Origin: JAJDTR01 sp965220415
Lineage (GTDB): Bacteria; Poribacteria; WGA-4E; JAJDTR01
Direction: 5' to 3'
DNA: 64,000 bases
NCBI GenBank assembly: GCA_965220415.1
Contig: OZ244829.1
Span: 2,604,001-2,668,000, forward strand
This document shows, one piece after another, positions 25,025 to 34,413 of the stretch (within the stretch, counting starts at the first letter, position 1; every line of letters starts with the position of its first letter). Position numbers and translations under genes: made by a program. Under the pieces are notes generated by a model. That model had not been told where the DNA came from, made no database searches, and was given only the letters and a program-made list of their open reading frames with translations.

Positions 25025-25375
25025 GCCAGAGATTTCGATTATCCCACCTACAAAAACCTTACAAAGGGGTGGAACATTCTGCATTTTTGTCCCCTTTTGT
25101 GGCACCTTGATCAAACCCTTGTCTGACGTGGGTTTGAGCGTCCTTTTACCTAAATTCCGCCGAATTTCGCGCCCAAACGTTCCACCCCTTTCTATCTTGC
25201 CATAGGACTCCGTCTTCCTCGCCTGAATAACCTCTGAACCCGCACCACGACTAGGCGCAGCGGCTTCACCGAATCCCCAAATCGTGCCTGTTTCCGGTCT
25301 TGGCATAGGATTTGCTAATAATGGGTCAAGAAATTCGATTCGTGTTGCTAGAAGAATTGATTGACCTGTTAAGGG
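25021..25375. repeat. Duplicated 350-bp segment, copy 2
   Basis: Partner of 13207-13560; inverted-repeat core 25063-25075 / 25179-25191 (AAAGGGGTGGAAC). It is not followed by the protein gene that follows copy 1. Confidence 0.65.
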
Positions 25376-25407
25376 GTTATGCACCTGTATTGGTTAGGTG
25401 GGGTAGA

Positions 25408-25460
25408 GATTCCTAGGCGATAGATTATCCTACTGGCTAATCACTCGCTTGATGGCTAGT
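25408..25460. repeat. Degenerate 36-nt repeat, reverse orientation
   Basis: GAGATTCCTAGGCGATAG...ATTATCCTACTGGCTAATCA then CTCGCTTGATGG. The unit is partly duplicated. The rest of 25461-25567 shows nothing clear apart from a CAGTGACCAGTGTCCAG run. Confidence 0.45.
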
Positions 25461-25567
25461 GTTCAGTGACCAGTGTCCAGCAAGGGAGAGTAGTTCGCCC
25501 AACAACCGGCTGTGTTGGCAAGATCGTATTATCCACATGCATTGAGACACGAATTTAGGAGGCAAAA

Positions 25568-26569
25568 ATGTTAATACACCGCTTCTTCAATAGACGATTA
25601 CCCCGTATGCACAGAACTAGAAGGATTACCTTTCTTTTAAGCACCTTATTGATTCTCGGGTGCGGCGGAGAGGAGTCCGTCGTAGACGAGAAACCCATTA
25701 ACGACGTACCCATCTCCACTCCCTATTATCCAACTACGCTCGGCAGCCGCTGGGTATACCGCAATACCGACGGCTCCGAATGGACGCGCGAGGTAGCAGA
25801 GACCGAGGTGGTTAATCGTCATAAATTACACCTTTTTTTCATTGACAATCCTCCACTTGAGGGCAATGAAGAAGCCAATCAATTGGTGTTTGTGAAGGCT
25901 CCCTCGTATATAGTGACATCCGACCGGATTGTCCACCCTATCAGCCTGACGGAACTTCAAAACCAGCTCGGCAGGACTATCGAAATCCCTTATAGGATCA
26001 GCAAAACGGTCCATGGGATATTCAACGGATTTGAGGTAAATACGCGCTATGGATTTACCGGTTCACGTACCTATAAAATATTTGGGTTGAGGCACAGTGA
26101 CTTTAGGTTGCTCGCGTCTCCATCAGTTCCCGGCGCAACCTGGAACGCGCTCGACCTACGATTTAGTCTCGAACATTCTTTAACGCCTCAATGGTTTTTT
26201 CACTCGCTTGACGCTCATCTGGAAATCTGGGCGAAGATTGGCGCGAACCGCATATCAATCGTGACGCCGGCCGGTACCTTCGAGGACTGCCTTGAGATTC
26301 ATTATCACTCGACGCCGTTCCAAATAGAAACTACAGAACTTGAAGTATCTGTCGACGGTGGTTTTGGCCAAGCAGCCGAGTTTCCAAAAGTGTGGAAGGA
26401 AATTCGCAAATATGTGGAAGCCGAAATTCCTAAGACAGCGGCAATTGAGTTTCTGAAGGCAATGCCACCCTTACAATCGGCTAGCGTATGGTTGGCGCCG
26501 GGGGTTGGACCGGTGAAAATAGAGGGCGCAGAGGGCACGGCAATATTGATTGACTACGCAATAAAATGA
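25568..26569 (+). CDS. Lipoprotein of unknown function
   Basis: 333 residues, AGGAGGC before ATG 25568. Lipobox LLILGCGG, then YYPTTLGSRWVYRNTDGSEW, a start typical of a large secreted family in Poribacteria-like genomes; a later TPAGTFEDCLEI motif is also characteristic. Predicted all-beta, outer-envelope location. No catalytic residues can be assigned. Confidence 0.75.
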   Translation: MLIHRFFNRRLPRMHRTRRITFLLSTLLILGCGGEESVVDEKPINDVPISTPYYPTTLGSRWVYRNTDGSEWTREVAETEVVNRHKLHLFFIDNPPLEGNEEANQLVFVKAPSYIVTSDRIVHPISLTELQNQLGRTIEIPYRISKTVHGIFNGFEVNTRYGFTGSRTYKIFGLRHSDFRLLASPSVPGATWNALDLRFSLEHSLTPQWFFHSLDAHLEIWAKIGANRISIVTPAGTFEDCLEIHYHSTPFQIETTELEVSVDGGFGQAAEFPKVWKEIRKYVEAEIPKTAAIEFLKAMPPLQSASVWLAPGVGPVKIEGAEGTAILIDYAIK

Positions 26570-26674
26570 GACAGAAGCACCTATATTTTCCATCGCACCG
26601 TCCTAAGTTTTTGCACACAGTACCAATGAGTGCCGCCGTTAACTTCGCACTAACAAAGAATGGGGAGTCATAGA

Positions 26675-28900
26675 ATGCAATTCAAATATCTATTGGTTTG
26701 GGCAAGTGTCTTGTTATGTGTTCCAGGCGCCGGTATTGCGGGAGAAACCACCATCCTTGAGTATGGCAGGGCGGTGTACTCGCTCGCATATTCGCCCGTG
26801 GATTCCTCGCTCATTGCAGCCGCCGGGCGTGCTAACGTCCGCGAAGACAACCTCATAAAGATCTGGAATCTGCGGACAAATGAGGAGAAAAGTTTTCGGG
26901 GCCACACAGATGTCATCAATTCCGTGGCTTTTTCACCGAGCGGTAAATTGCTCGCCAGTGGAAGCGATGATGGGACGTTTCGACTCTGGGAAGTCTCGCA
27001 GCACCAAAATACTGTAACCAAACAGCATGTAATCAACGGGCTACCGACGGTAGTGAAGGTAGTCGCCTTCTCGCCTGACGAACGGCGTCTAGTGACGGCG
27101 GGTGAGCACGTAAAGGTATGGAGTGTCCGCACAATGAAGGAAATAGTTGCGTTTCGGCACAGTGATGTGTCGGCGTTAGCGTTTTCATCTGATGGCAAAT
27201 ACCTTGCCGTCGGAGAAAGTAAGAGTAAAGCACTTGGTCGCGTGAAGATTTGGGATTTTCCGAAGCGAAAAAGTGTTGCAGTGTTAGAGGCTGATTCTAC
27301 ATATGTTACTAGTGTCGCATTTTCGCCCGACAATCAAACTCTAGCGAGTGGAGGGATAGGACATATCAAGTTGTGGACGGTGTCAGATTGGCAACTCCGA
27401 GGCACAATCCCCCGCGCGGGACCAACAATCAACTCGCTTGATTTTGCGCCTGATGGCAAGACACTTGCCGCCGGCAGCAGTCATGCTTTAAATCTGTGGT
27501 CCGTAGAGAACGGTAAACTGATTGACTCTTTGCCGGGATATGATGACGCTGGTGTCGTATGGACTGCCGCGTTTTCAAACGACGGGCGCGGAATAGCGAG
27601 CGGGAGTGAAGATGGCTTGGTACGCATCCAAAACATCAAGAACCATTTGCCGACGGAGAGACGACGAGAGGTGATTCGGTGCATATACTTTGTGCCAAGA
27701 GACCGTGCGCCTCAGAAAGACATGACGACTAGAATCGATACCGTGATAAAGGAGGTACAGCACTTCTACGCGGAACAGTTGGAATACTATGGACATGATA
27801 GAAAAACCTTCATGATTGAAACCGATGCGGGCGGAAAAGCGCTGGTGCATCAAGTCGTGGGGCGTTTCAACGATGAATACTATCGTGAGGGCACATCGAC
27901 AAAGGTTCAAAGTGAGATTGTTGGACCTACCGATGGGAAATACGTTAATGTTGTTATCGCGGAAATCAGCGAACTTATCCATCACAGGTATTGCGGCCAA
28001 GGGACATTTTGGACTGGCGGCGGACGAGCCCTTGTCCTAGAACGCTGCATGAGTATGGGGGTTATTGCCCACGAACTCGGACACGCCTTTGGATTAGAGC
28101 ATGACTTCCGGAGCGACAACGATATTATGTCTTATGGGTATAAACACCCGTTACGGCTGTCAAAATGTGCAGCCGAATGGTTGGATGGGCACCGTTATTT
28201 CAACCCGGATCAACCCGGCTTCAACGCACCGGCGACAATCAAGATGTTCGCACCGCTGGCGAATCCACCGCGAGGCGTAAGACTCCGCTTCAAGATAGAC
28301 GATGCGGATGGATTGCATCACAGCCAGTTACTCGTCCCAACCGTTCCCAATGATCCGGACGGTGGAATAAAATTGTATGACTGTAGGTTGTTAAGTTCGG
28401 AAAGCGAAGTAATCGATTTTATCATACCGGAGTCAGCGATACATGCGAACAATAAGGTGACGCTTCGGGTTCTTGATGCGCAGGGCAACTTCTCGCAGAG
28501 CATATTCCCGGTCGAAGCCGTTCACATAGCCGAGGAACACCCTGGCAAACCACCCTTCGCCGTCGATCCGGTTGAATTGAAGATCGAAACGCTGGGACAG
28601 GTCAAGCGCACCGCGCTATTTCAAAACTTTCCCAATCCGTTCAATCCGGAGACATGGCTGCCGTATCAGCTCGCGAGCGATGCGAACGTGCACATAGCGA
28701 TTTACGACGCGAAGGGAGCATCGGTGCGTTTATTGGATTTAGATTGGCAGGCAGCGGGATTTTACACGGATCGGGCGCGCGCTGCACATTGGGACGGCCG
28801 CAACAACCGCGGGGAATCTGTGGCAAACGGCATCTATTTTTATCAACTCCGTGCGGGGGATAACAATACGCAGGTGCGGCGGATGGCAATTACGAAGTAA
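26675..28900 (+). CDS. WD40 propeller - metzincin protease - FlgD-like fusion, secreted
   Basis: 741 residues; ATG 26675 chosen because GGGGAG lies 8 nt upstream and a signal peptide follows (LLVWASVLLCVPGAGIAG). Residues about 25-325 contain about seven WD40 units (VAFSPDNQTLASGGIGHIKL type). A zinc protease domain follows with His466-Glu467, His470 and His476 (HELGHAFGLEH) and a Met-turn at Met485 (DIMSYGY), the metzincin signature. The last 95 residues are a FlgD-like/type IX-style sorting domain (FPNPFNPETWLPYQLA, GIYFYQLRAG). It probably acts at or beyond the outer membrane. The substrate is unknown. Confidence 0.85.
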   Translation: MQFKYLLVWASVLLCVPGAGIAGETTILEYGRAVYSLAYSPVDSSLIAAAGRANVREDNLIKIWNLRTNEEKSFRGHTDVINSVAFSPSGKLLASGSDDGTFRLWEVSQHQNTVTKQHVINGLPTVVKVVAFSPDERRLVTAGEHVKVWSVRTMKEIVAFRHSDVSALAFSSDGKYLAVGESKSKALGRVKIWDFPKRKSVAVLEADSTYVTSVAFSPDNQTLASGGIGHIKLWTVSDWQLRGTIPRAGPTINSLDFAPDGKTLAAGSSHALNLWSVENGKLIDSLPGYDDAGVVWTAAFSNDGRGIASGSEDGLVRIQNIKNHLPTERRREVIRCIYFVPRDRAPQKDMTTRIDTVIKEVQHFYAEQLEYYGHDRKTFMIETDAGGKALVHQVVGRFNDEYYREGTSTKVQSEIVGPTDGKYVNVVIAEISELIHHRYCGQGTFWTGGGRALVLERCMSMGVIAHELGHAFGLEHDFRSDNDIMSYGYKHPLRLSKCAAEWLDGHRYFNPDQPGFNAPATIKMFAPLANPPRGVRLRFKIDDADGLHHSQLLVPTVPNDPDGGIKLYDCRLLSSESEVIDFIIPESAIHANNKVTLRVLDAQGNFSQSIFPVEAVHIAEEHPGKPPFAVDPVELKIETLGQVKRTALFQNFPNPFNPETWLPYQLASDANVHIAIYDAKGASVRLLDLDWQAAGFYTDRARAAHWDGRNNRGESVANGIYFYQLRAGDNNTQVRRMAITK

Positions 28901-28974
28901 CGCCGACGATCTCCGTTAGGGTTTTGGCGGGAGGGAGATTCTGTGTTGCTATACACCTTTCGCGCCGCTGGCGC

Positions 28975-29040
28975 TCTCAAAGGCTGGTGGGCAGGGGATT
29001 TCTATCGTAGTCGCTATTCGCTCCTTTGATCCCACCCTAC
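28975..29040. repeat. Hairpin repeat carrying a 36-nt insertion
   Basis: GGCTGGTGGGCAG - GGGATTTCTATCGTAGTCGC...CTTTGATCC - CACCCTAC. The same composite, inverted, is at 62509-62572. Confidence 0.65.
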
Positions 29041-29077
29041 AATGTACAAAGTCGCTAAGAGGTTAATACTAATTGGA

Positions 29078-30196
29078 CTAGTGCTTCGAAACCGAGTCTT
29101 GCTTGAAATGCAATTTCAGGTAGCGTTTGGCTTCAGCGCTGACTCTTTCGCTCTCATCGTGCGTCATTTCTTGCAGAATGGGAATGGCTTTCTCGGGTTG
29201 CATTTCGCCCAACGCGTGCAGAACCTCCATACGTACCCACTCGTAAGGATGCCGCCGTTTCGACAATAGATAGGGGATGGCTTCTGGATGTGGACTCATT
29301 GCCAGAGCTCCTGCCGCCGACCGGTATATATTATTGTCCGCCCCTTCTGTTTCCAGCACGTTCCGCAACGCCATAAACGCGGATTCATTATTGAACTTTG
29401 AGAGTGCGCGAAGGGCGCTCGATCCCAGTCCGAGGCTATTTGGTTCAAGTGCTTTTAAGAAATACGGTATTGCTCGTTCATCTTGAATATAATCTAAGGC
29501 GCGGAAGGCCTCGGTAGGCTTGTTAACAAATTTGCTAATGTACTCTCTGACCATTGCATCGTCTAGACCTTCGATTTCACACTTACTAATGTATGTGCCA
29601 AACATCGCGCTGCCAAAACGATCGATGATGTTCCCCATTTTAGCCTCATCCAACGGAACTACCCGGAATTTCGTGCTCGCCTCGGTTTCCACCTGAATTC
29701 CCCTTTCCATAAGATTCCATAGTTTCGACGAGTGCTTACGCAGGCTTAAAATTCTGCTGGCAGTCATTGTGTAGTTGCCGACTTCTTGAAATGTCGCCCA
29801 ATGGGGAAGGAAAAGTCTGAAGGCGTAATTTCCTCCCGCGGGTATCTTTTCAGGTCCAAGCAAGCCGCCCATTCCATACCCTGCATCGGGCTGCGGGACA
29901 TGCCGATTGCCCTCTCCTTGCACGGTAACGGTGAAACTCTCCGGTCTCCCAAGCGCGTTTCTATAATCGCCGCCTACAAGTACCTGCAAATCCTGGTGCG
30001 AGTGGTTTTCCACGACGAACGAGACGTGGACTGGCTCGCCAAGCATTATGCTTGTTTTGTCGGGAACAAGGCGGGTTCGGATTTCAAATCCGTCGACCGT
30101 GTAGGTTTCGCAAGTTACCCGCGATGTTTGAGTTACAAAAGCAGCAAGAATCAGAAATAGAATTAACGCGAAATTCCTTGGTCGAGTGAGTCGCAT
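29078..30196 (-). CDS. Secreted HEAT-repeat protein
   Basis: 372 residues, GGGAGG before ATG 30196, signal peptide (NFALILFLILAAFVTQTSRV). The N-terminal half is an Ig-like/beta domain (PDKTSIMLGEPVHVSFVVEN). The C-terminal part has HEAT-type repeats (DERAIPYFLKALE, HPEAIPYLLSKRRHPYEWVR, PEKAIPILQEMTHDESERV). Probably a periplasmic binding scaffold. It lies 36 nt after larC on the same strand and may share its transcript. Confidence 0.8.
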   Translation of the reverse strand: MRLTRPRNFALILFLILAAFVTQTSRVTCETYTVDGFEIRTRLVPDKTSIMLGEPVHVSFVVENHSHQDLQVLVGGDYRNALGRPESFTVTVQGEGNRHVPQPDAGYGMGGLLGPEKIPAGGNYAFRLFLPHWATFQEVGNYTMTASRILSLRKHSSKLWNLMERGIQVETEASTKFRVVPLDEAKMGNIIDRFGSAMFGTYISKCEIEGLDDAMVREYISKFVNKPTEAFRALDYIQDERAIPYFLKALEPNSLGLGSSALRALSKFNNESAFMALRNVLETEGADNNIYRSAAGALAMSPHPEAIPYLLSKRRHPYEWVRMEVLHALGEMQPEKAIPILQEMTHDESERVSAEAKRYLKLHFKQDSVSKH

Positions 30197-30232
30197 CTTT
30201 TTTCCTCCCGTGATTGTGTAAATGGAGCACCT

Positions 30233-31507
30233 TCAACCCAGCGCCCGCATCGCTTCCTCATACACCCGTCGAAATGGCACACCGTGGCCCTCGGCGATGT
30301 GCTTGCAATCCTCATACTCCGGCACAGCCTTGATCGGCTCACCATCCATATAGCCGCGTTTGGCGCGAACCGTTCCCCACCGCGTCTGCACCTCAACGAA
30401 GTCACGAGCCAGCTTGGATCGCTCAACGGTGTGGCACCTCACCCCGAAGGTTGTGGTCTCCCTGAGTACGACTTGGATAAGACTCTCGCGAAGGTCGGGT
30501 GCGGCAAGGAGGCTGAGTTTCGTCGCCGGACGCCCCTTCTTCATGAGGATTGACGTGAGGAAAACGTCGAGAGCCCCCTTCTCAAACAGTAACTCCGTCA
30601 GATAGCCCGCAATCTCCGGGGACATGTCATCGAGATTGGTTTCGATGAGGTAAACCTGATCGCTTTCAAGACTGCTCGCCTTCTTCTCGCCGAGACTAAT
30701 CCGCAGCAGGTTCGGTTGCTCCTCAAGGTCGCGCGTGCCGGCGCCGTAGCCAACTTGGTGGATAACCATCTCCGGCATGGAACCGAACCCGCGAGCGAGC
30801 GTAGTGATTACCGCCGCGCCTGTGGGCGTCACCAACTCCTTCCTAATCTGCGTGTGCCGTACCTCAACCCCCTTCAGCAGTTCCATTGTGCCGGGTACCG
30901 GCACCGGCATTAATCCGTGAGCGCAACGAACAAAACCGCCCCCGAGCGCAAGCGGTGAAGCGTAGATTTCTTCTATTCCCAATAGACTCAAGCCGATGAC
31001 GCACCCGACTACATCGACGATTGAATCGATACCGCTCACTTCGTGCAGGTGTATCCGATCTTTGGAGGTATTGTGAACCTTTGCTTCTGCTTCCGCCAAC
31101 CGATCAAAGATTTGTTTCGCCTGATCGATTATCGGCGCTGCAAGATCGCTGTCCTCAAGCAGTGCGAAAATGTCTGATAAATGACGGCTGGGACCGTGTT
31201 CATGATGGGCGTGATGATTCGCGCCGTGAACGTGGTCATGTGAGTGCGTATGGGCATCCGCCCCCTCTGATGATTCGGCAGTCCGGTTTCCATCGTCCTG
31301 TGTAGTCTCGGTCGTCCGTACAATCGCTCGCGTGCCAGTAATATGATGTTTGCTGGCTTTCTCAAAATCCAAGCTGAATTCGGCGTCAAGTTTCAATTTC
31401 GATAATTCCGCTCTCAGCGCACTCGGCTCGATGCCAACATCAACTAAAGCGCCGAGTGTCATGTCGCCGCTGATCCCCGAGAAGCAATCAAAGTATGCGA
31501 TTTTCAT
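30233..31507 (-). CDS. larC: Nickel pincer cofactor biosynthesis protein LarC
   Basis: 424 residues from ATG 31507 (GGGAG upstream), preferred over an upstream in-frame start because MKIAYFDCFSGISGDM is the family's N-terminus. A His-rich segment (HTHSHDHVHGANHHAHH, about residues 87-103) fits metal binding. C-terminal motifs include ETNLDDMSPEIAGYL and MKKGRPATKLS. LarC inserts nickel to complete the cofactor of lactate racemase and related enzymes. Here it is one continuous frame, unlike lactobacilli in which larC is made by frameshifting. larA, larB and larE are not in the window. Confidence 0.92.
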   Translation of the reverse strand: MKIAYFDCFSGISGDMTLGALVDVGIEPSALRAELSKLKLDAEFSLDFEKASKHHITGTRAIVRTTETTQDDGNRTAESSEGADAHTHSHDHVHGANHHAHHEHGPSRHLSDIFALLEDSDLAAPIIDQAKQIFDRLAEAEAKVHNTSKDRIHLHEVSGIDSIVDVVGCVIGLSLLGIEEIYASPLALGGGFVRCAHGLMPVPVPGTMELLKGVEVRHTQIRKELVTPTGAAVITTLARGFGSMPEMVIHQVGYGAGTRDLEEQPNLLRISLGEKKASSLESDQVYLIETNLDDMSPEIAGYLTELLFEKGALDVFLTSILMKKGRPATKLSLLAAPDLRESLIQVVLRETTTFGVRCHTVERSKLARDFVEVQTRWGTVRAKRGYMDGEPIKAVPEYEDCKHIAEGHGVPFRRVYEEAMRALG

Positions 31508-32116
31508 ATTTTCTCCCTGTTGGCGAGAATACTCACGATCCGCCGGATTCATTGTCGTAAGTATAGCAAAACCGGGGATTCATTGTCAAATGGCGAACCT
31601 GAAGTCATCGGATCAAGCGCATGTGATTCTAGCAATTCAAGCGACTGGCTAGGGAAAAATCAAAATCTCACGGAAATTACATAGATAACGCAAGTTGCTA
31701 CTTACAAGATTATGTACATGTACCATCGTTTTTTATTGAAAACGCCCCGATAATCGCGGAGATTTCGTAGCGTAAACTGTCAGTTTGCGCACGAGTTACG
31801 CACCAGAAGCACAATCTAACAGATCAAGCGACTGGATAAGGAACAGGATTTGCTATCGCCTTCGCTATCCACTCAGTTGATCGATAGAGATCCTCGTGCT
31901 ACAAAGTGGCAACTTGGGTTAGATAACGTTCTCTTAGATGGCAGCCTCAACGCATATAACGGCGCCGATTAAGCATCTTTAATCCGTGAAATCCGTTAAT
32001 CCGTTTAATCCGTGATTCGATCCTCGCACGCCATTTATTGAAACCGGATGATGGGGATTGCGTTTTTCTATGATGCGTTTTACGCGTAGTTTCAGATTTA
32101 ACCGGAGGCAGGAAAA
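31508..32116. other. Intergenic region with repeats
   Basis: Contains a degraded 36-nt repeat (31610-31655), a head-to-head pair of repeats (31821-31894) and a short tandem run AATCCGTGAAATCCGTTAAT-type (about 31980-32018). No gene is supported. Confidence 0.6.
31821..31894. repeat. Two 36-nt repeats in inverted arrangement
   Basis: GATCAAGCGACTGGATAAGG meets GCTATCGCCTTCGCTATCCA and GATAGAGATCC. The pair forms a long imperfect palindrome. Confidence 0.55.
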
Positions 32117-32608
32117 ATGATCGCATCTTTCCGACTACTCGCTCTCCTGCAAGTCTTTTTGCTCGCTTCTGCCCTATGGATATCGGGTTGCGGCGGCAGC
32201 AACATAGAAAACCCCGTCAAAGAAACCGATCCGGACGAAGATTCCCTCGTGTCGGGAGGCCCCGACAATCAGCAGCCCCTGAATGTAGAGGTTAATGTCA
32301 GTCAGGCTGTCGTTCAACCGGGCGAAAGCGTTCAGTTAACGGCAACAGTTGACGGCGTTCAAGGCTTCCGTATCCTGCTTGACTGGGTCAACGTCACTGA
32401 GCACGGAACGCTTTCTGTTACAAGCCCCAATAGCGCTACGTGGGTTGCTCCCGCCATCTCGAACACGGATGGCGTTCAGCTAGAGGTTATTCAATTCGTT
32501 GTTACGGTGTTTGACCGAGTTGTCTCGGTTAAAGAATCGGGAATCGATACCGATACGAAGGTTTCTACCGAGACGAAAACGGTGCTTCTGACCGTGGCAG
32601 CGACATAG
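32117..32608 (+). CDS. Small lipoprotein with Ig-like domain
   Basis: 163 residues, GGAGGCAGGAAAA before ATG 32117. Lipobox WISGCGG gives an acylated Cys25; an acidic linker follows and then a bacterial Ig-like (BIG/PKD type) domain (VQPGESVQLTATVDGVQGF). Probably anchored in the outer membrane. Function unknown. Confidence 0.75.
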   Translation: MIASFRLLALLQVFLLASALWISGCGGSNIENPVKETDPDEDSLVSGGPDNQQPLNVEVNVSQAVVQPGESVQLTATVDGVQGFRILLDWVNVTEHGTLSVTSPNSATWVAPAISNTDGVQLEVIQFVVTVFDRVVSVKESGIDTDTKVSTETKTVLLTVAAT

Positions 32609-32749
32609 TTGGGGTTCACCGGATTAATACGCGTTTTGCAAATCGGCTGACTCGCAATTGCGTCGAGGGTTTTCACATACGGACAGGATAGCGTTCTGTT
32701 TGCCGTCCCCTCTGGAAAACTTCCACATTACCCAACGATACCGCTGTAT

Positions 32750-34270
32750 TTGCACGCAATGGTTGTCCTACCGGTGCTCCGCCCCATTCCGAATCCGGAC
32801 AGAACAGACAAGACATCAACCTGCCATCATCCATCCATCTTCAGAAACTGCTGCTCAGGGTTACGCTCATTTAATGTATGCCTCGCCGTATGGCTGTGCT
32901 GTGCTTCCTTCGCGGCACAAGCCGATTCGCGTCCCGCGGTCGGAGTAAGGGCGCTCGGCTTGGGTGGCGCGTTTATCAGCAACGCCGACGGGTCAACCGG
33001 CGCGCTATGGAACCCGGCGGGGCTTGCCAACGTACAACACGGAAGTCTGGTCTACGATCTCTCTCAAGGTGCGCTCTCGTTTGCGTTACCCCTCAGCAGA
33101 TACGGTACATTGGGGCTTAGTGTGGTCGATCTCAATGGTGCGGACCGTTTCTTTATAGATAAACCCAATAATCCGATCGGTACATTCGAGTTGGGGAACA
33201 ACCAAGCCATGCTGTCCTATGCCGCAAAAATCCGAAGATGGCAGATCGGCGCCAATGTCGGCTACAATCGGGCGCCCTACGAAGGCAGCCTTTGGATTCC
33301 GAGTTATGACGTGGGAATCGTCGGAAGACTGCATCCACATTGGAGCGTCGGGGCAAGCCTTCGCGACATCTCCGGCGTCGTGATTACGGACGGCGATGGC
33401 GAGTCTCTTCAGAGTTTCGAACAGCAACTCGCAATTGGTGGCACGTGGGCGCCCATTCGACATCTGCGACTCAATAGTGCGTTTAATGTCACAACCGGAG
33501 GGTTGGCGATGGGTGCTGAGATTGGGACACAGGACATCGCGCTCCGGTTTGGCTCGGTCTTCGATTTCGTCGAGTCCGAGCCAACGCCCCACTGGAGCCT
33601 GGGGCTTACACTGAGTCGATGGAGCAAGCAGCTAAATTACGCCTATGTAACTAACCCGGATCCCAACTCCAAACATCTCGTTTCGGTTGGATGGAGGTTC
33701 GGTGGAAAACCTCAACCGCAGCGGAAGGGACAGTCGGGGCGCCGTATTTGGACGCAACCAGACTCACCTGATTGGAAAACGGGGACCAGCAGCGGTTCGC
33801 TGCGGCAACTTGCGGCTAGCTACAATGTCGAGCTCGAGTTGATACTCGCCGTGATTCGTGTGGAGTCTAACTTCAACCCAAACGCGGTTTCGAGCTCTGG
33901 GGCAGTTGGGTTAATGCAGTTGATGCCGGGAACTGCGCGCGATCTCCGTCTTAACGTGCCCAAATATCGTAATGCACTCAAGCCGACCCACGATGAGCGG
34001 GTAGACGAGCGCTTCAATCCGCGCGAGAATGTGAAAGCCGGAGTTGCGTACTTGGCAGCCCAGCTAAAGAGATACGATGGCAGCTATGTTCGCGCTCTAG
34101 CTGCGTATTATGTGGGCCCAGCCAAAGTACGCAAGAGCGGCTCAATTCCCCGGAGAGCCGATCGGTATGCGGGCAAAGTGCTGAAATATTATTACGAATA
34201 TAAATCAAATTCCGCACAGAAGAACACAGCGCTTGGGCGGTTGGAAAATCTACTTGCAAGCCGCCGCTAG
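32750..34270 (+). CDS. PorV/UPF0164-like outer-membrane barrel fused to lytic transglycosylase (SLT)
   Basis: 506 residues as an open frame; the start is uncertain because no ATG directly precedes the hydrophobic segment (NVCLAVWLCCASFAAQA, about residues 42-58). Residues about 65-330 resemble PorV/PorQ-type barrels (GLGGAFISNADGSTGALWNP, then alternating strands). Residues about 348-490 are an SLT domain with catalytic Glu372 (VESNFNP), GLMQLMPGTA and ALAAYYVGPAKV. The SLT domain would cleave peptidoglycan from the periplasmic face. The fusion is unusual. Confidence 0.75.
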   Translation: MHAMVVLPVLRPIPNPDRTDKTSTCHHPSIFRNCCSGLRSFNVCLAVWLCCASFAAQADSRPAVGVRALGLGGAFISNADGSTGALWNPAGLANVQHGSLVYDLSQGALSFALPLSRYGTLGLSVVDLNGADRFFIDKPNNPIGTFELGNNQAMLSYAAKIRRWQIGANVGYNRAPYEGSLWIPSYDVGIVGRLHPHWSVGASLRDISGVVITDGDGESLQSFEQQLAIGGTWAPIRHLRLNSAFNVTTGGLAMGAEIGTQDIALRFGSVFDFVESEPTPHWSLGLTLSRWSKQLNYAYVTNPDPNSKHLVSVGWRFGGKPQPQRKGQSGRRIWTQPDSPDWKTGTSSGSLRQLAASYNVELELILAVIRVESNFNPNAVSSSGAVGLMQLMPGTARDLRLNVPKYRNALKPTHDERVDERFNPRENVKAGVAYLAAQLKRYDGSYVRALAAYYVGPAKVRKSGSIPRRADRYAGKVLKYYYEYKSNSAQKNTALGRLENLLASRR

Positions 34271-34413
34271 ATGTGGTAGATTTCAAGAACCTGGTTAATC
34301 GATAGAGATTTCATCCACCGGGCGAAACGATTCGGGATATCCCAATCCATCGACCCTACTTTCACCCCCGATTCAAAACAGATGAATCGGTCAACTCAAA
34401 ATTAGGCGCGTTA

